A DNA stretch of 64,000 nt, taken from the NCBI GenBank assembly GCA_030562195.1, contig CM060200.1, positions 25,211,023 to 25,275,022 of the forward strand, given 5' to 3'. A program made the position numbers and the translations under genes. The notes beneath the pieces were generated by a model. It did no database searches. It was not told where the DNA came from and saw nothing but the letters and a program-made list of their open reading frames with translations. The stretch is from Nipponacmea schrenckii. Its lineage: Eukaryota; Mollusca; Gastropoda; Lottiidae. Shown one piece after another: positions 25,501 through 39,900 of this stretch. Numbering within the stretch: the first letter of the stretch is position 1; each line of letters opens with the position of its first letter.

Positions 25501-26867
25501 AAAAGGTTTTCAGCTGAAATAACTGTTAAGTATGTAGGTCTAATGTTTATTGTATTGACGTATAAAAACATCTTCAAACTTGGAAAGAATCTTACCACAA
25601 CGTCTCGAAGAGTTCTAACGGTAACAAGAAAATTTAAAGAATTTAACACCCTTTGATCGAGTCTAAAGTGTAATCTTTTGGTCAATCTATTTGTTTTGTT
25701 TTACAGGTGAATAAATAGATGAATTAACCGAGTCTACACAAAAACAATGCGCCCAAACAATGGCTGATTGAGCTCAAGACAAAACGAGAAATTGGCAACA
25801 TTAAACAAATACATGTTACGACGGTTGGTTTGATTGTCACAACTGCTTATTATGTCGACATGACATTATTATATAGATATTTTATTGTTAATAATTCTCT
25901 TCAATTTCTGGGGTGTGAAATGGCATCGGTTTCCTGCTAATCTTTTGTTCTATGTTGCTCTTGCCCCTTTGACCCGAACTACTTAAGACAAGAGACTTGG
26001 TTGTTCTTTGATTTTGGATCGACCAAAAAATTGTCACCAATAATCCCATCAAAATGTTTCAATTGTCCATTTGCCAAACCCACTTTGATGTTGAACAAAT
26101 GCAACAGAGTAAATAGGGTATATCAGTCCACCCAGTATCGACCCAGCCTTTACCTGTACAATTACAATCTCGTTTACAATTTCCTTCTTCTTTCCAAGGT
26201 GTGACTTTTTATATGGTGGAAAAACTAGTTGGTGACATTTTCTTACAAAGGCGAAAACCTCCCAGCATTGTCGTTGTGTTCCGAAACAACAAGGCTGGTT
26301 TTAGGAAAGGTTTGTGTTTTGAAATAGATCTTGCAGCAGTATCTATTTGTCTTAGTTATAAGAAATAACTTTACTGATTTGTACAACAGTTCAATCAGTT
26401 TTGTAGAAAAATCTTGAATTTCGATCTAGAGAATTTATACAAATTGTGCATTCTTTTCAAGACATTTTGAATTTTATTACTGTGAAGAATAATTGTTTGT
26501 TCATGTTTTTTGCAAAGTTCCGAATGATTTCCCTTGTAGATACAAAGTGGTAGTTTACATCTCATATTTTTTCACAGTGCAAAGCACGTCGAAACGTTGC
26601 CTCAAATTTTAACAAACTCTGGCTTTTTCTTATAGTTGAGTCAGTATATGTTTCCGTTTTGCGACAAAATAGTCTTTTTTTCTATGAAGTGGTTTTCAGT
26701 ATGTCTGAGAGCCTTGGCAATAATATGTATTTTAAGTTTTTATTTTGTAACTTGTAGTGGCTACTACAGACGAATGTTGCTTATGATGCTGCCATTTTCA
26801 CTTTCCACTTTTTTAAGATGATAATTGAATTCTGCTAGTGAAAAATGAAAAACATCCAAGGTAGAAG
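22530..26867. other. Intergenic between SMYD gene and Ig gene
   Basis: Divergent spacer of 4.3 kb between the 5' end of the SMYD gene and exon 1 of the Ig gene; both promoters should lie here. No TATA box or other regulatory site could be called with confidence. It contains one truncated SINE (24580-24789). Short frames (23304-23531, 25479-25685, 26001-26204, 26636-26821) show no family signature. Confidence 0.5.
24580..24789 (+). mobile_element. 5'-truncated SINE with 11 bp target-site duplication
   Basis: Begins at TAGTCGTTTGGATAGG, corresponding to the middle of the full SINE at 54592-54930, and runs to a TTCCAATTCATTTG tail. AAATTTGCTAC flanks it at 24569-24579 and 24790-24800. Truncation plus duplication shows insertion by LINE-type reverse transcription. 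Confidence 0.9.
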
Positions 26868-29800
26868 ATGGAATTTATTCTGATTGTGATAATAGTACCT
26901 TGGATCTCGAAGATGAGTTCTCTGGAAGTAAACATTGCTAACAGTAAGTTTTACTCTTGTATATTCTCACAAATCAAGTTGCATAATAACCTTCAATTAT
27001 GAAATGACAAAATATTGAAACTGACTTATTTTTTGCTAATTACGTGTTACTAGATGTCGCTTTGGGGATAGTTGGACAACCTTAAACCCATTCCCGACGC
27101 TGTTTAAAAATCTTGAATCTTTATCATAAGAGATTTGATTCATTTTTAATTATATAAATCATATTGCTACGATGTGGACCATTTCAAACATCTGTAATCC
27201 CATTAAAAATCATATTTAATGATTGGGTCCCATAGAAATTTTAAACAGCAGTTACTTACAAGCTACGAAATAGGTTTTAAATAAACGCATTTAGATCGAG
27301 CACGTTGTACGAGAAATTTACTAACCAGTGCTTTCTGATTGAGTCAGTCTACTATAGCGCAGCCCCCCTTCTCTTCCTTGTGCCCATAACTTTTTGATGG
27401 TTTTTAATCAGCAACGGGTCACAAAAATACAGGCACGCCCAATATAGAATATGTCGTGCCTCTAGCGTATTCGTTGAAGTCTGTGAAAGTTCCATCAAGT
27501 ACAAATTATTATAATAATATAATAATTAAGTAGCCAGCATGCATTACTGAAACATCTTAACCAAACCAAACATTGGCTGTCTCGACTAGCCTCAATATTT
27601 TAACAAAGCATTCTTCTAGGGTCAGATCCTATTACTTCTACTTAATAAAATATCTGGCAGATAGATTGCAATAAGATATTCTTGAAAGGAATTCTTCATC
27701 TCGGCAAATACTACCAGGAATTGATCTTCCACGATCTACAGGTCCGAATCTTTGACACAGTAAAACCTCTTAGAAATTAGCTGGAAAGATTAGAATTTAC
27801 TTGAAGTAAATAATCCCTCGATGCTGTAAAAACTCACAATAGCATTTTAAATACCAAACACAGGGTTTATTGTTTACTACGTCAACAGTTTATGTGTATC
27901 ATGTGATCGATACGTCTGATAGAATGTCTTCTGTAAGGAGACGTAGATAGATAAAATGTTATTGAGATGACGTATATCGTATATTTGCTAGTCGGTAATC
28001 TGTTTATAAGCCTTCCGATTTTAGAAAAGTGCTAACAATTAAACACAACTTGTAGAACTTTCTTCACCATTGGTGGTAGATCGCTGGCAATAACATTATA
28101 TAATATCACTTAACTTTTGAAATATTCATTCCAATTTTTCCGTAACCGTTCAAATTGAATTCGCTGTTCTCGTAAATTGGTCATTTATTTACATTACCTT
28201 GCCATTTTTTTGGAAAAATGAGTTTCATTTTAATTTTCATATTTTGTGTCGCCAAGTTGTCCCAAATGAAAATGGTTGAAATGATTTTTTTTCGCTTCTG
28301 AAATCAAAAGTTTCTTCAATATCCCTACGATTTTTCTACAGATGGGGAAAATTGTCCAAAATATCTGCATTTTCCCTAGCTAATAATAGTAGGTCTTGTA
28401 AGCAAACATAGTCAAATTTCTCACCAACATTGAGTCTACTGCTTAAAGTCCCTGTTCATCATATTTCCAAATTAGTGGATGAAAATTAAGAATCAGTTAA
28501 TACTTTGTTCCTAATGACTTCCTTCCCCTGGGTTAATAGAATCCTTTCACCATCGGTATAAGGCTAAACTTAATATTTTCAAGTGAAATTTGATTTTTCT
28601 AATCAAAATTGTATTTTGGAACTTACACTGTCAGGAATAAGTGGGCGAAAATATTTTATTTCCAGAATTAATTCCACTAATTAAATGTTGGAATTGATAT
28701 CGGTTGCAAAAGCTCCTTTAAAGTTCAGCCTTGTTCCATTGTCAGTACTCGAGATTGAGATTCAGGTTGGAAAACAGTGTCAATAGGTTTATTGAGAATC
28801 GGGTTCCTGTACAAATCAGTTGATATATTTCAAAAACGGAGTTGTAATATTTATTGGAAACATATAGTATATAGGTTGATCGTAAATTCATTCACTCACT
28901 CACACTCACACTCACACTCACACTCACACTCACGCACGCACGCACGCATGCAGCATGCATTTATTCTTTTCAATCTCTGTTTTTTATTGCCTACAGAGAA
29001 CATCTCTTATAATGACATACGCATTATAAACTCAGACTTGATTTAATTCAACCTCTTACACCATTCACTAGATGAATATCAAAACAAAAGTCTCTTTTAA
29101 TCTTCTAGAAATTAGTTTTTCTCCGAGAAATCGTGTACAGTTTAATTTGGTGTTGTCTTTCCTGACACCAGCCTATCAAACGATAAGAATCGGCCTGAAA
29201 TTGCTTCCAAATTTAGATTGACTTCCAGTTTTTTTCTTTGAATAATCTGATTGATTTCGAAGACAATTGAAATGATTTTTCGTGGAATTATTCACCTTAT
29301 CCGTCACCTCAATTTCCATTCCACTTTTACAATTAAACCACTAATAGTATTTCGGTTTCTATAATTCCTGAAAAATAATTTATATTTATTTTTGGGTCTA
29401 TGGTTTGTCAGGAAAATATTTCTAATAAAAAAAGATCTTCAGATCAACAAAGAAAAAACTAAAAATGCAATCAGCAACATGACTCTTTTTAAAATAAAAT
29501 ACAATGAAAAACGAGTTTTACGAATTTGCATCTAATTGACTAATGAAGACGAAAACGATCACAGCCTGTAGCACTAGGGGCCTCGGTTTATTGTCCGATC
29601 CAAAACTGTAGGATTTTTCCAGGAACCGGGTAGGAAAAATCCGAAAAATCATCTCGCCCTTTGCCGTAATTGAATCCTGGACCCTCGGGTTAACGGGCAA
29701 GCATCTAACTCACTGGGTAGCCATGGTTATTTTGAGAACAATATAGTAATTGGATGGTTTTAAATATAATTCAAGGCATTTTCTACTCAATTTAATTAAG

Positions 29801-32800
29801 GTTTAATCTCGATTTATGGCGGAAAGTAGCCCTTGGCCCTCGGTATCGAGTGAACGTCACACCCGTTCCCCTATCCATTTAAATTGTTTTATCAAAGAAT
29901 AGGACTTATTTTTAGATTATGTAAATCCTTATAGATTGCGTTCTTCTTCACACTCACGACAATATTATCAATTGTTCCCATTATCCGACAATTCCTTCAT
30001 AATTTAATTGGTAGGTATAAATTTGGAGTTGATAGAAATATAGGTTGATCCAATGTAGACGAAAGCTAATAATATAATATATTCTTGTAGTTAAGTCGGA
30101 TCAGCAGGGAGGTAAAACAATCGGATATCACGTAATGGAACAATTCGGACAGTCTATAAATAAAATCATGATGATGTTTGTTTCCAAAGATTAATCAGGA
30201 ATAACTGTATGTCTAGTCCAAGTTATTGCTATTCTGCCTGATTATTTTCCAGATTGACAATCTCATTAGGAGTTTACTGTGCATTAACTTTGTATTATTT
30301 ATTATATCACCTACAGATATCTCCCATCAATAACCTGATAAGCTGATTATGGAACGTGAACTTGATGCACCTTGCATTTCAATCATTGATGATTATAGTG
30401 GATTAAATAATAGCTATGACATCATCCTTTGTTGTATTTATCCATTCTCTAGTAGAATGTATGCGTGTTGTTTGAACTACTCACTAACTGTCCACTATTT
30501 CATGAAAATTGTTCACTAAATGTCCATTATTTTTTTAAAAAGTGTCCATTATATTTTAAAAAAGTGTCCATTATTTTTTAGTTGTTTGGACTTGAAAACG
30601 TTACCTGTATGTGTAATGAAACGTTGTGCTGTTGTTGAATAAATAGAAGTCTATATCCATAACAATTGTTCTCTCTGAATATAAATATATCGTTTTCACT
30701 TGATGAATACATTGTGTGAAGACACCTGCAGAGCATGTATGCCACAGTCTAAATCACAATCTGAACACACATAACTATTAATCAATCAATTAGTTGTGTT
30801 GATTACAATTAGTTTAACTTTGTAGGGCTATTATTTAAGTAAGATAGAGCGCTCAAACTGTCTATTAAGACAGAGAATGAATAGTGTCCTGGCTTAATAG
30901 ACAGTTCTCGTACCCTATCCCTTACATAGACGCTTACGCTGGGTCACATGGTTTTATTTGTACTATTATGGGTACCTGATAATTCTAAAAACATGACACC
31001 ACGACGTCAACCTTACAAATACCATTCGAGTTTTTGTGATAGTGAAGTCATAATCTGATATACATGAACAAAGAAAAGCTGGAAAACCTCTTTTGAATCC
31101 CTTTAAAGTTAAATTAGTAATGTATCTATAGAAATGTAAGCCTCGTCAGCGAAGGCTGCTGTCTGTTAATGTATCTGCTCTGTTCAGTTGGTAAAGCAAT
31201 ATCTGGATAAAGGTCGCCTGAGCAGAAATTAATTCTTATTTCAGACGGAACAACGTATTCAACAATGGAATACCCAGAACCTCAGTTCCTGAATTCTGTA
31301 ACTAACATCACTGTTAGAGAAGGCAGCCTGGCTATACTGCCATGTACAGTTCAACATCTAGGTACCAAACAGGTTAGTTGGTGTAGAATTATACTTTATG
31401 CTTTAATGGTAGGTTTCTTGGAGATGCCTGACATGTTCTTTCAACATGTCATTCACAATGCCCTCAAGAACAGGGCATCCTATCTATTTGTGTATGTATA
31501 CATTGCAGAGGGGTAAATTACAATGGAAAACCACTGAAATACTTCTTACTTCGGACCTTGAAGTTTCGTGGTTGTATACAATCTGTATTATGGCAATCCA
31601 GATACATCGTTTTCTTCCATGCCTCTTTTGATTAAAATAAAAAAATTTGCTATCCTTCTTTCAAAATCTTTTAGTTACATCCTGCATTTACATTTCAGGT
31701 AGCGTGGAGAAGAATGGACAATGACCATTTTCTAACTATTGGTACATTCACTTGGGTGAAAGACGTGGATATCCAGATAGAACACAGAAAACTTGGTGAT
31801 ATAACTGATTGGGACTTGTTAATCAAGCATGTTAGACCAGATCATGATGGTCTCTATGAATGTCAAATTACGTCGGTAGAGAAGTATGTCCGTCATGTAT
31901 CTCTACATATAAAAGGTATGATTTTGAGGGATCTAGAAAGCTTTGTTTGAATTGAAAACTTGTCATGGAATCAAATGCACCCTTGAGAATTTTAGGATTA
32001 TATCCATAAATATATTTCATTCGGAGTTAAAAATAAAAAATTCCAATTATAATGTCATGATTTGTTTTTAAATATATTAGAAAGGTCCTGGTTTTCAGGA
32101 AATTCTAATTCCGATTGTGTACATTATTTTCCAGCCACGGTAGTAAAAGGGAGACAATTTGTTAAAGAAGGAAACGAACTTAAAATAGTGTGCAATACAA
32201 CAGGCAAAATGAGGATACCTGATGATATCACGTGGTTTAAAGATGGCAAACCAATCAATTCATCAAATTTAAATCACGTGGTAGTGACAAACTACAGATC
32301 CTTGGGATCTAAGACTTTAGTTAGTGTTCTAAGCGTAAATACGACCAAGATGATGGACAGTGGGGTGTATATATGCCGAAGTTCCCTTGCAGAATTTGAT
32401 AGCATCAATATCACCGTCCTTAAAGGTACATCTTATATCAGATTTCCTTATTGATTACTAGTAGTAGGGTTAATTCAGCAATCCGTCCACCAAATATTAT
32501 AAATAATATAGACACATTGCCGGTTTTCAATGTCAGTGGGATGGAGTTAGCAGAAAATTATTTAAGGTTCAATGAAAGGCATGATTTAAGCCATTTTCTT
32601 TCAAAATTTCATCAAGTTTCTTGCACCAAAATGTTTTATTCTGCAGTTTCCTAGGCACAAACAGTGTCTTAATCAATTGATCGTTGAATCGGTTATAAAA
32701 ACTTGGTAACAGTTTAAATATATCAAAGAATTTCCACGTAATGTCACATTGGATAGGAGAACTGTAGATAATAATGGGTTTTTACCTGTAACAGATTACA

Positions 32801-33849
32801 CATCTGTGATGAATGGTTTTAAAAAAAGTAAAGCCTGAAAAATGAAACAATCAGTGTGCTCAATGTAAACTTGTCAATCTATTGTAATGAAATGTTGTAA
32901 TAGGTGTTTATGATATATTTTCAGATATTTCGCCTAATGTTAAAAGAGGTATGTATGTTTAAGTATCTATATAATGATTCGTGTTCAATATCTAATACAT
33001 TTATAATCTCTCCCAAGCTCGTATCTAATGGGCTATACTAACGTTTCTGAGGCAGCCCCGAAATACTGACTGTCCAAGTATTAATCGAGTTTTAATCGTT
33101 TTACAAACAGACAGATTGTCTGTGAGCTACCACTGTCAATGATATTCTATAATATGGTAGAATAATATTAAGTTTAAAATCAAGTTTAGTACACACGCAG
33201 AAATCAATTCCCACAAGGGAACAACCTAGATAGACAAGATAGTGTTTATCACTTAAAGTGTTATAAACCTTTATTAATTTATGAGTAAAAAGGTGTTAAA
33301 ATGTATATTAACACTTCTATAATGAATGGTGGAAACGGAAGTGAGAGTTATGGTCTCCTAAGTACTCTAACGTTTGTTGACTTTTCACAATATCTGACCA
33401 CCTATATCAAACTAAGTAGCACTGGTTGAAAAACAAGCAGTACAAGCTAACATTCCTTCAGAGATATACATTATACTGAAAAGTTTGTACTGGACACCAC
33501 ATCGAACGGAATGCCGAATCAGACAATGTGTCTGGTCGTTTCGCAATTAAAGAGTAGTTAATTACTTTACCGTTATTGATTGAACGAAATATCTTCTTAT
33601 GCTTTCTGTATCGTTTTAAACTCATTTGTTCATTTTATCCACTTGCTTCGTTTTGTTGCAGCAGGTTTGAACATATTTGTATAGCCGACAAACGCATTAA
33701 GGCAAGATCTTTTCTTTTCAGGGGCTGACGCTATATATGTCCCGGAAGTGAGTAAAGACTATAGTCGTAACAGAGCCGAGCTGTGTTATTTAAAAACTTA
33801 TATTCAGTTATGTGTGATTGTATTGTATGTATTTCTTACAGACACGTGA
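26868..33849 (+). CDS. Two-Ig-domain cell-surface protein, DPR/ZIG-8/lachesin type; 6 exons
   Basis: Exons: 26868-26943, 31245-31372, 31699-31915, 32135-32425, 32925-32948 and 33722-33849. All junctions are AG/GT and the phases agree (1, 0, 1, 1, 1), giving 864 nt, 287 residues. Residues 1-18 are a hydrophobic signal (MEFILIVIIVPWIS). Ig1 has C59, W71 and C123, with VAWRRMDNDHFLTIG, DWDLLIKHVRPDHDGLYECQ; this W-R-x-D-x-x-LTIG and DW-L-I pattern is that of arthropod DPR, nematode ZIG-8 and lachesin-like proteins. Ig2 has C160, W174 and C221 (DSGVYICRS). Candidate N-glycosylation sites: N46, N161, N182, N209, N232. The last exon ends in a hydrophobic stretch (YIQLCVIVLYVFLTDT), suiting a GPI-anchor signal or membrane tail. 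Family members mediate neuronal cell adhesion and recognition. Exon 1 lies 4.3 kb upstream of exon 2 and is the least certain part. Confidence 0.85.
28893..28950. repeat. Microsatellite (CACACT)n then (ACGC)n
   Basis: Five to six copies of CACACT/CACTCA hexamers followed by four of GCAC, in intron 1 of the Ig gene. Confidence 0.9.
29537..29726 (-). mobile_element. SINE 5' part in reverse orientation
   Basis: On the minus strand the order is GCTACCCAGTGAGTTAGATG (tRNA-like A box region), GGGTCCAGGATTCAATTACG (B box region), then CCGGTTCCTGGAAAAATCC, GACAATAAACCGAGG and TGCTACAGGCTGTG, following the full copy at 54592-54930. It stops after the middle, so the 3' tail is missing. It lies in intron 1 of the Ig gene. 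Confidence 0.85.
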
Positions 33850-36800
33850 GAGACGGAAGTGTCTAATCAGCATAATTCAATTGCATGTCGTCTTTTGAAC
33901 CAAGACTTTTGGTTTGCTGCGTAAGTGATAGCGTAACTGAAACGAACGTTTGTACGGTACTGATCCCGAACCATCAGTGGATGTGTTGACTCAAAGTTGA
34001 AATTTGTCATCATTAAACTACTGATAGAAAGAAGAAACAGATATCGCGCCTTATGGAGCATTTTGTAATTGTATTAAAGATATGTCAGTGTTTCTCCGAG
34101 AGATTTAAATGTTGTGATGTACTTTGTCTGTACTTTATATTAATAATTACTAGATGGTTTGAGGTGTTGTATTGTTACTGTATAGTAATAACACTGTCAC
34201 AATATAAATATAGTATAGATAGATCCTTACTTCCGGTCCAGACACTCAGCCTGCAGTATCTTGTATCGAGAGCTAAATCTTTGATTGTTGGGTCGTAATG
34301 TTTCGAGGCTTAGGTCACTGTGGCTTGAAAATCAAGATAGAATCCGGGAACTAAATTAGGTTTTAGTCCTTAATGATTTATAACAGTGATAAATGAATTA
34401 ATTCTGGGACTGTATGGCACAAACACTGTTTTCAATGTATAATACTTCTTCTCTTGTTTGCGTCACAACACCCCATCGTTATAGAACTGATGAAAATTCA
34501 AGAAGGCCGTCTGTAAACCTTAAATGAAGTGGCTCCATTAAAAATTAAAGCTAATGAAGAACGGAATTTTTATCTGACTGGTAACGTTATTTTTAGATTG
34601 GACCACAGGCGCCTGGTTTGAAAAAAATGACTTTTTTCGCTTTGACATTTTCTCCTACTATACTCTAAAAGGTACCTTTTTAGAGTATAGTAGAAGAAAA
34701 ATGTCAAAGTGAGAAAAGTTAATTTGTTTCAATCCAGGCGCCTGTGGACTGGACCTGGGTCATGACAATTTTTGTCTTGACGTGACGATATCATATGGAA
34801 TATTTAATCAATGTAGTAAATTGATGAGAGACAGTAAACGGAAACCACCCCACAGAAAAATATATTTCCGGTAGATCATTACATGGAAAGGAAATAGGAT
34901 GAAAGATTTTTTACATCAGACATATGATCATTTCCGTTTCCCTTTCAGATATTTTTACATTGTTGATGTCACTGAACTTCTCAATGAGCGAATTTGACAC
35001 AGACATACAATGAAGATCCGAAACAGAGGTCTTTCCTTACAGAAATTACTTAAACAAATTACTTAGATATAATTATTTAGACATATTACTTAGACAAATC
35101 CATATTTTAGTAATTACAATAATCAGATAGAGGATAACTCTTAATTCAAAATCAATTTGAGTGATTGACCAATGAAATGACCGGAACATTAAAATCATTT
35201 AAGTTAATTTTTCGAGAGGCACAATATATTTATTTACAATCTACATAATATTCGGAAATATTAGATTTAAAAACTAGTAACTCTATTTGTTTATAAAATA
35301 AGTGTGAGTAATAAGCTTACTTGGTGATGCATGGGTTGTTTGCCTTGAATTCAACCTTCTAAACCTAGTTTAATAAAATCTAGTAACTAACTTTCTAATA
35401 TGCAGCTTTTAACTCTGACCAGTACTTATTGTATCATCCAAAGGTCCATGTACAATGACCAAATTGAAAGTAGACCAAAGCGGGAAATAAGGGGAAGACA
35501 AGGGGATGTCTTAAGATACAAGGAACTATTTCTGGTATACAATAATCACATCGGTAGTCAAAGGAACAAGCTGTGTACATGACATTCAGACAATTTAAAT
35601 AGATGGTTAAAATAATCAGATGATACCATTATTTTTTATGTTAGAAATCAATTCTCAATAGAATTTCACAAGACGACATGATCTGAAATAATTTTAATTT
35701 ATACCTTGGAGAGTTATTAAACGTTTAGAATTACTATGATTAATCTTTAATCATTTTACTTTTATACTTTTAGAGTGATAGAAACTTAATTTCTATCTGA
35801 TTCAAATGCTCCAGTCACTTCGTATCAGTAGCCTTTAATGTGGGTAGGAATAAAAAAGGGGGGGGGGGCTGCCATATGAGTTACCATTTTTGCCCCATCC
35901 GCCACCCCTCTTTCAATTTATTTACATAGTGACAGAATTACCAGTGGATTTGGGTAGATTATACTCAGCCACCGCAACCAATTAATCCTAGAGGTGCCGC
36001 TGCACTACACTAGTATTTCTGGAGAAGGGGGTGGGATGTTGGTGGTGAGGGGAGAGTTTGCGAAAAACAATAAGACATCAGCAAAGAGATAAATTTATTA
36101 TAGTCAAGCAAAGAAAAATAGTTGTGAAACTATTTAACATATAAACAAGGGGTACCATAACATTTCATAAAACTCTTATGTTATGCTTACTTTAACAAAC
36201 ATATCGGACCCTGTAATAAACAGTAATAACGTACTTACAATCTACTTTAAATAATATAGTTCAAAATTATGCCAAATACTACTGGAACTTTAAATACTTG
36301 AATTTGGTTTTAAAGGTTAATAAAAATGGAATGTACTTAATGTTATTTGTAAAATATTAATATATTTGAGCAAAACAATTTTCCGACCTAAAAAAAGAAG
36401 GATTACTTTAAATGAAAATTTAAGAAAAGCAGATGAATATTCAACGTAATCTCTGCTGGAGCTTTGAAAACCAAATTTATACTAAAGATATATAATAGAC
36501 GAGCCATAAATTATATTCTAAATATCAACATATTAATATTCTTGTCCTCAATTGTGGAAAATCTGAAATGAAATTAAGATTATATTATTTTAACAGAATC
36601 CTTGGGTATTAATTTCTATCTTTCCCATGTTGGAATTTTAATTGTAGCCTTTAATCAAATAGATATATTCGATTGACACAGTGGTGGTAATTAAAAATGG
36701 TCCTTATTTAAATACATAGATGTGAGTGACTGACGATGCTTTACTGGCAAAAGTCATTGATTAAAAGCAATAAACATGTAACAAATCTCCCATATTCACA

Positions 36801-36916
36801 CTAATTTAGCTCTCACGGTTATAGTTAATGTATATCCATCTTTGTTCATTTCCTATTGTAAAATTTTAAGGAATTTGGGAAGGAAAGGTCTTGTATACCA
36901 ACCTCAAACCTCTAAC
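33850..36916. other. Intergenic, convergent 3' ends of Ig and first calpain gene
   Basis: No complete exon was recognised. Any missing 3' exons of the first calpain gene should lie here (minus strand), but none could be assigned with support. One foldback element is at 34603-34747. A G run is at ~35862-35871. Confidence 0.4.
34603..34747. mobile_element. 145 bp foldback element (MITE-like near-perfect hairpin)
   Basis: Two ~70 bp arms are inverted copies meeting at AAAAGGTACCTTTTT. The outer ends are CCACAGGCGCCTGG and CCAGGCGCCTGTGG. Arms share TTTGACATTTT-CT and CTACTATACTCTAAAA with few differences. The flanks ATTGGA and ACTGGA may be a diverged target duplication. Confidence 0.85.
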
Positions 36917-39900
36917 CTCGATTCTGAAAATACCCTGATCAGGAAATCTTTCTCAATTCCAGCTTTCTCAGTAAATGGTACAATTACATATCTACCAGGT
37001 TTCAACTTATATCTATGGGCAATCTGTCGGTCTCGGGAAAAGGGTGACTTGAAGATGGGAAGCATGGGTTCATTTCCCGGTAACTGCAATAAATTACATT
37101 ATAAATCAATATTAATACGTAAGTTGCTTGATATTTTACTTATTCAATGAATACGGGTTCATTCGCTCTGAAATGTGTTTGTACCTGTACATTGTACGTC
37201 CTATTTCACGCTCGCATTTTAACCTGTATTTGTCTCCTATTTTTTGACAAAATTATTCATAATGCTTTGACGAAAAGTTTAATTATAGTATGTGATGAAT
37301 TGTCAAACTATGTAAGTATCTTATATGCTAAGTAAACGAGTAAATGCTGGTTAATATCTATTGTACGGCTTTTCTAGGGGTTTTGACACATTGTATTTAT
37401 ACGCCCACATTATAATGTCGTATATTGTCGTCACTCCTGTCCGTCCGTCCATCGATCCGTCCGTCCACAGTTGCTTGTGAACGCGATAGAGACTACAGTT
37501 TTTGTCGGATTGGAATGAAACTTGCTGTGATCATTTATATTTATGAGATCTCGGACAAGTTCGAAATTGGCGATTTTTTTATGAACGTTTTTTGAGTTAT
37601 TGCACTTGATTTAGTCAAAACGCGTCAAAATTGGCTTGTGAACGCGATAGAGACTACAATTTTCAATGGATATGAATGAAACTTGCTGTGATTATTTATA
37701 TTGAAGAGATCTCGGACAAGTTTGAAATTGCCGATTTTTCGATTAACGACTTTTGAGTTATTGCCCTTGACTTAGTCAAAACGCGTCAAAATTGGCTTGT
37801 GAACGCGATAGAGATAACAATTTTCATTGGATTTGAATGAAATTTTGTGTCATCATTTATATTGATGAGATCTATGACAAGTTGATAGTGACGATTTTTT
37901 GGGTGAACGTTTTTTAGTTATTGCCCTTGACTTAGTCAAAATGCGTCGAAACAGACTTGTAAACACCACAGAGACAACAGTTTTCATCTGATTTGAATGA
38001 AATGTGGTGTGATCATTTAAGTTGATGAGATCTTGGTCAAGTTCGAAATTGACGATTTTTTGATAAACTGTTTTTGAGATATTGCACTTGACTTAGTCAA
38101 AACACTGCGAAATTAGTTGGTGATTGCGATAGACAATACAGTTTCCATCTGATTTGAATGAAATTTAATGTGATCTTCTTATTGGTGAGATCTTGAACAA
38201 GTTTAATATTTACTATTTTTCGATGAACTATATTTGAGTTATTGCCCTTGACTTAGTCCAAACTCATGAAAATTAGCTAGTAAATACAATAGAGACTAGG
38301 TTTCATCTGATTTGAATCAAATTTGGTGTGAACATTTATATGGATGACAACTTGGATTAGACCTAAATAATGTTAGGGTTTCTGCCTGTGTTAAAACAGA
38401 AAAAATATTTTAAAGTGGGCGTATCTTGCTAGTCAACAGCTTGTTTTTAAATCCGGAACTTTTATGGTAGACCTGTAAGCATGTAAGTGTGATAATGTGG
38501 CCAACTTTGATGAAAGTGTGAGTTAATGGTGTGACTTGAGTTTAATATTTAAAAAAATATAGACTGATACGTGTCTTAAGATTGAAATACACGTACACTC
38601 CTTAAATTGATAGTTGGTTCCATAACCTAAAGATACAGTTACGATAAACATTTGTTTTTTATGTAGTGTGTCCCCAACAGGAAGCGTAGTATTATTAATG
38701 GTATTAGTTCTTATATTAATGCAAATTTAACACTAAACACTGCAAATTGGTATACTGCAAATTGGTATAAATGATGATTGTTTTCGATTTCAAATTCAGA
38801 TTTAACAAATTACACGTACCTTTAATAATTGAATGTCTATACTTGTTGCATCACTTTTATGCTGGTTTCTTTTTATGTCTTGAATAAGCTGTATTACTAT
38901 AGGGACCTCGGATCTGCCTTCCCTTGGTATTGTGACTTCAAAATGTGGATTTCTATTTAAATATCTACTTTCACTACCAGCTGCTGTTGGTCCACGCCAT
39001 TCGCCGTACATGCAAGTAACATAACCTGGAATAATGCAATTCAAGACCATCCTAATTATCCTTTGAGAATACAATAAAAAACAGCAAGTGCTAGTATATA
39101 CCGCTAATAGGTCATTTCAAACGTTATAATTCGACGTCGAAAAAAGTTTGTCGTGGGTTATAATCTTGGTAATTATATGAAAATCTGGTGACAATGATTA
39201 AGTGGTTACTTTGACCAAAGATCATCTCATAAATATGGATCCTAGTTTTTTCATTAGAAAGATACATACGTAAATTATCGGTTCGTCCATCTTCATCAAC
39301 ATCCGGTGTTAAAGAGCAGATAGTCAGATATCCGAAATATCTCATACCATCATGCAAAGACATCCAGAATTCACCATCATCTGTTTGAGTACGGATTCTC
39401 GAGTAAACATGCTTTGGTAACAATTTCCATAAGTGGCTCCTAAAGTAAATTAGGTAGCTTGTATTAATTAGGTGGCAAAAATTGACTTAAAATTACTATA
39501 AGATTTTATACTTATAAAAATGATTGAATAGAGAACTAGGATGACTGGTACATTAAATTAAGATCGCTCTATATGATAAGCTTTATTAAGTCAAATAGAA
39601 TATTCCTAGTCCCTCATTGATAAAGTGATTTTTTCCTTGCCCCGAAAATACTAATGGTAATCCCTTTTAATCCCTTTTCAATTTCATTCCTTACCCGTCA
39701 CACCAATCGCCATTCCATTCAGAGAAACCCCACGGGTTTCTTACTCTCAACAAATGAACTGGCCTGCCATCTGTCGTTGTCACCTACGAATATATCAGCA
39801 TTATTATTAACGATTGAATGAATTAACGAACGAATGAACAAACAGACGGAGGAAATGAGAAATGATGAACGAACTTACAATTTCTGTAGCATTGAGAGAA

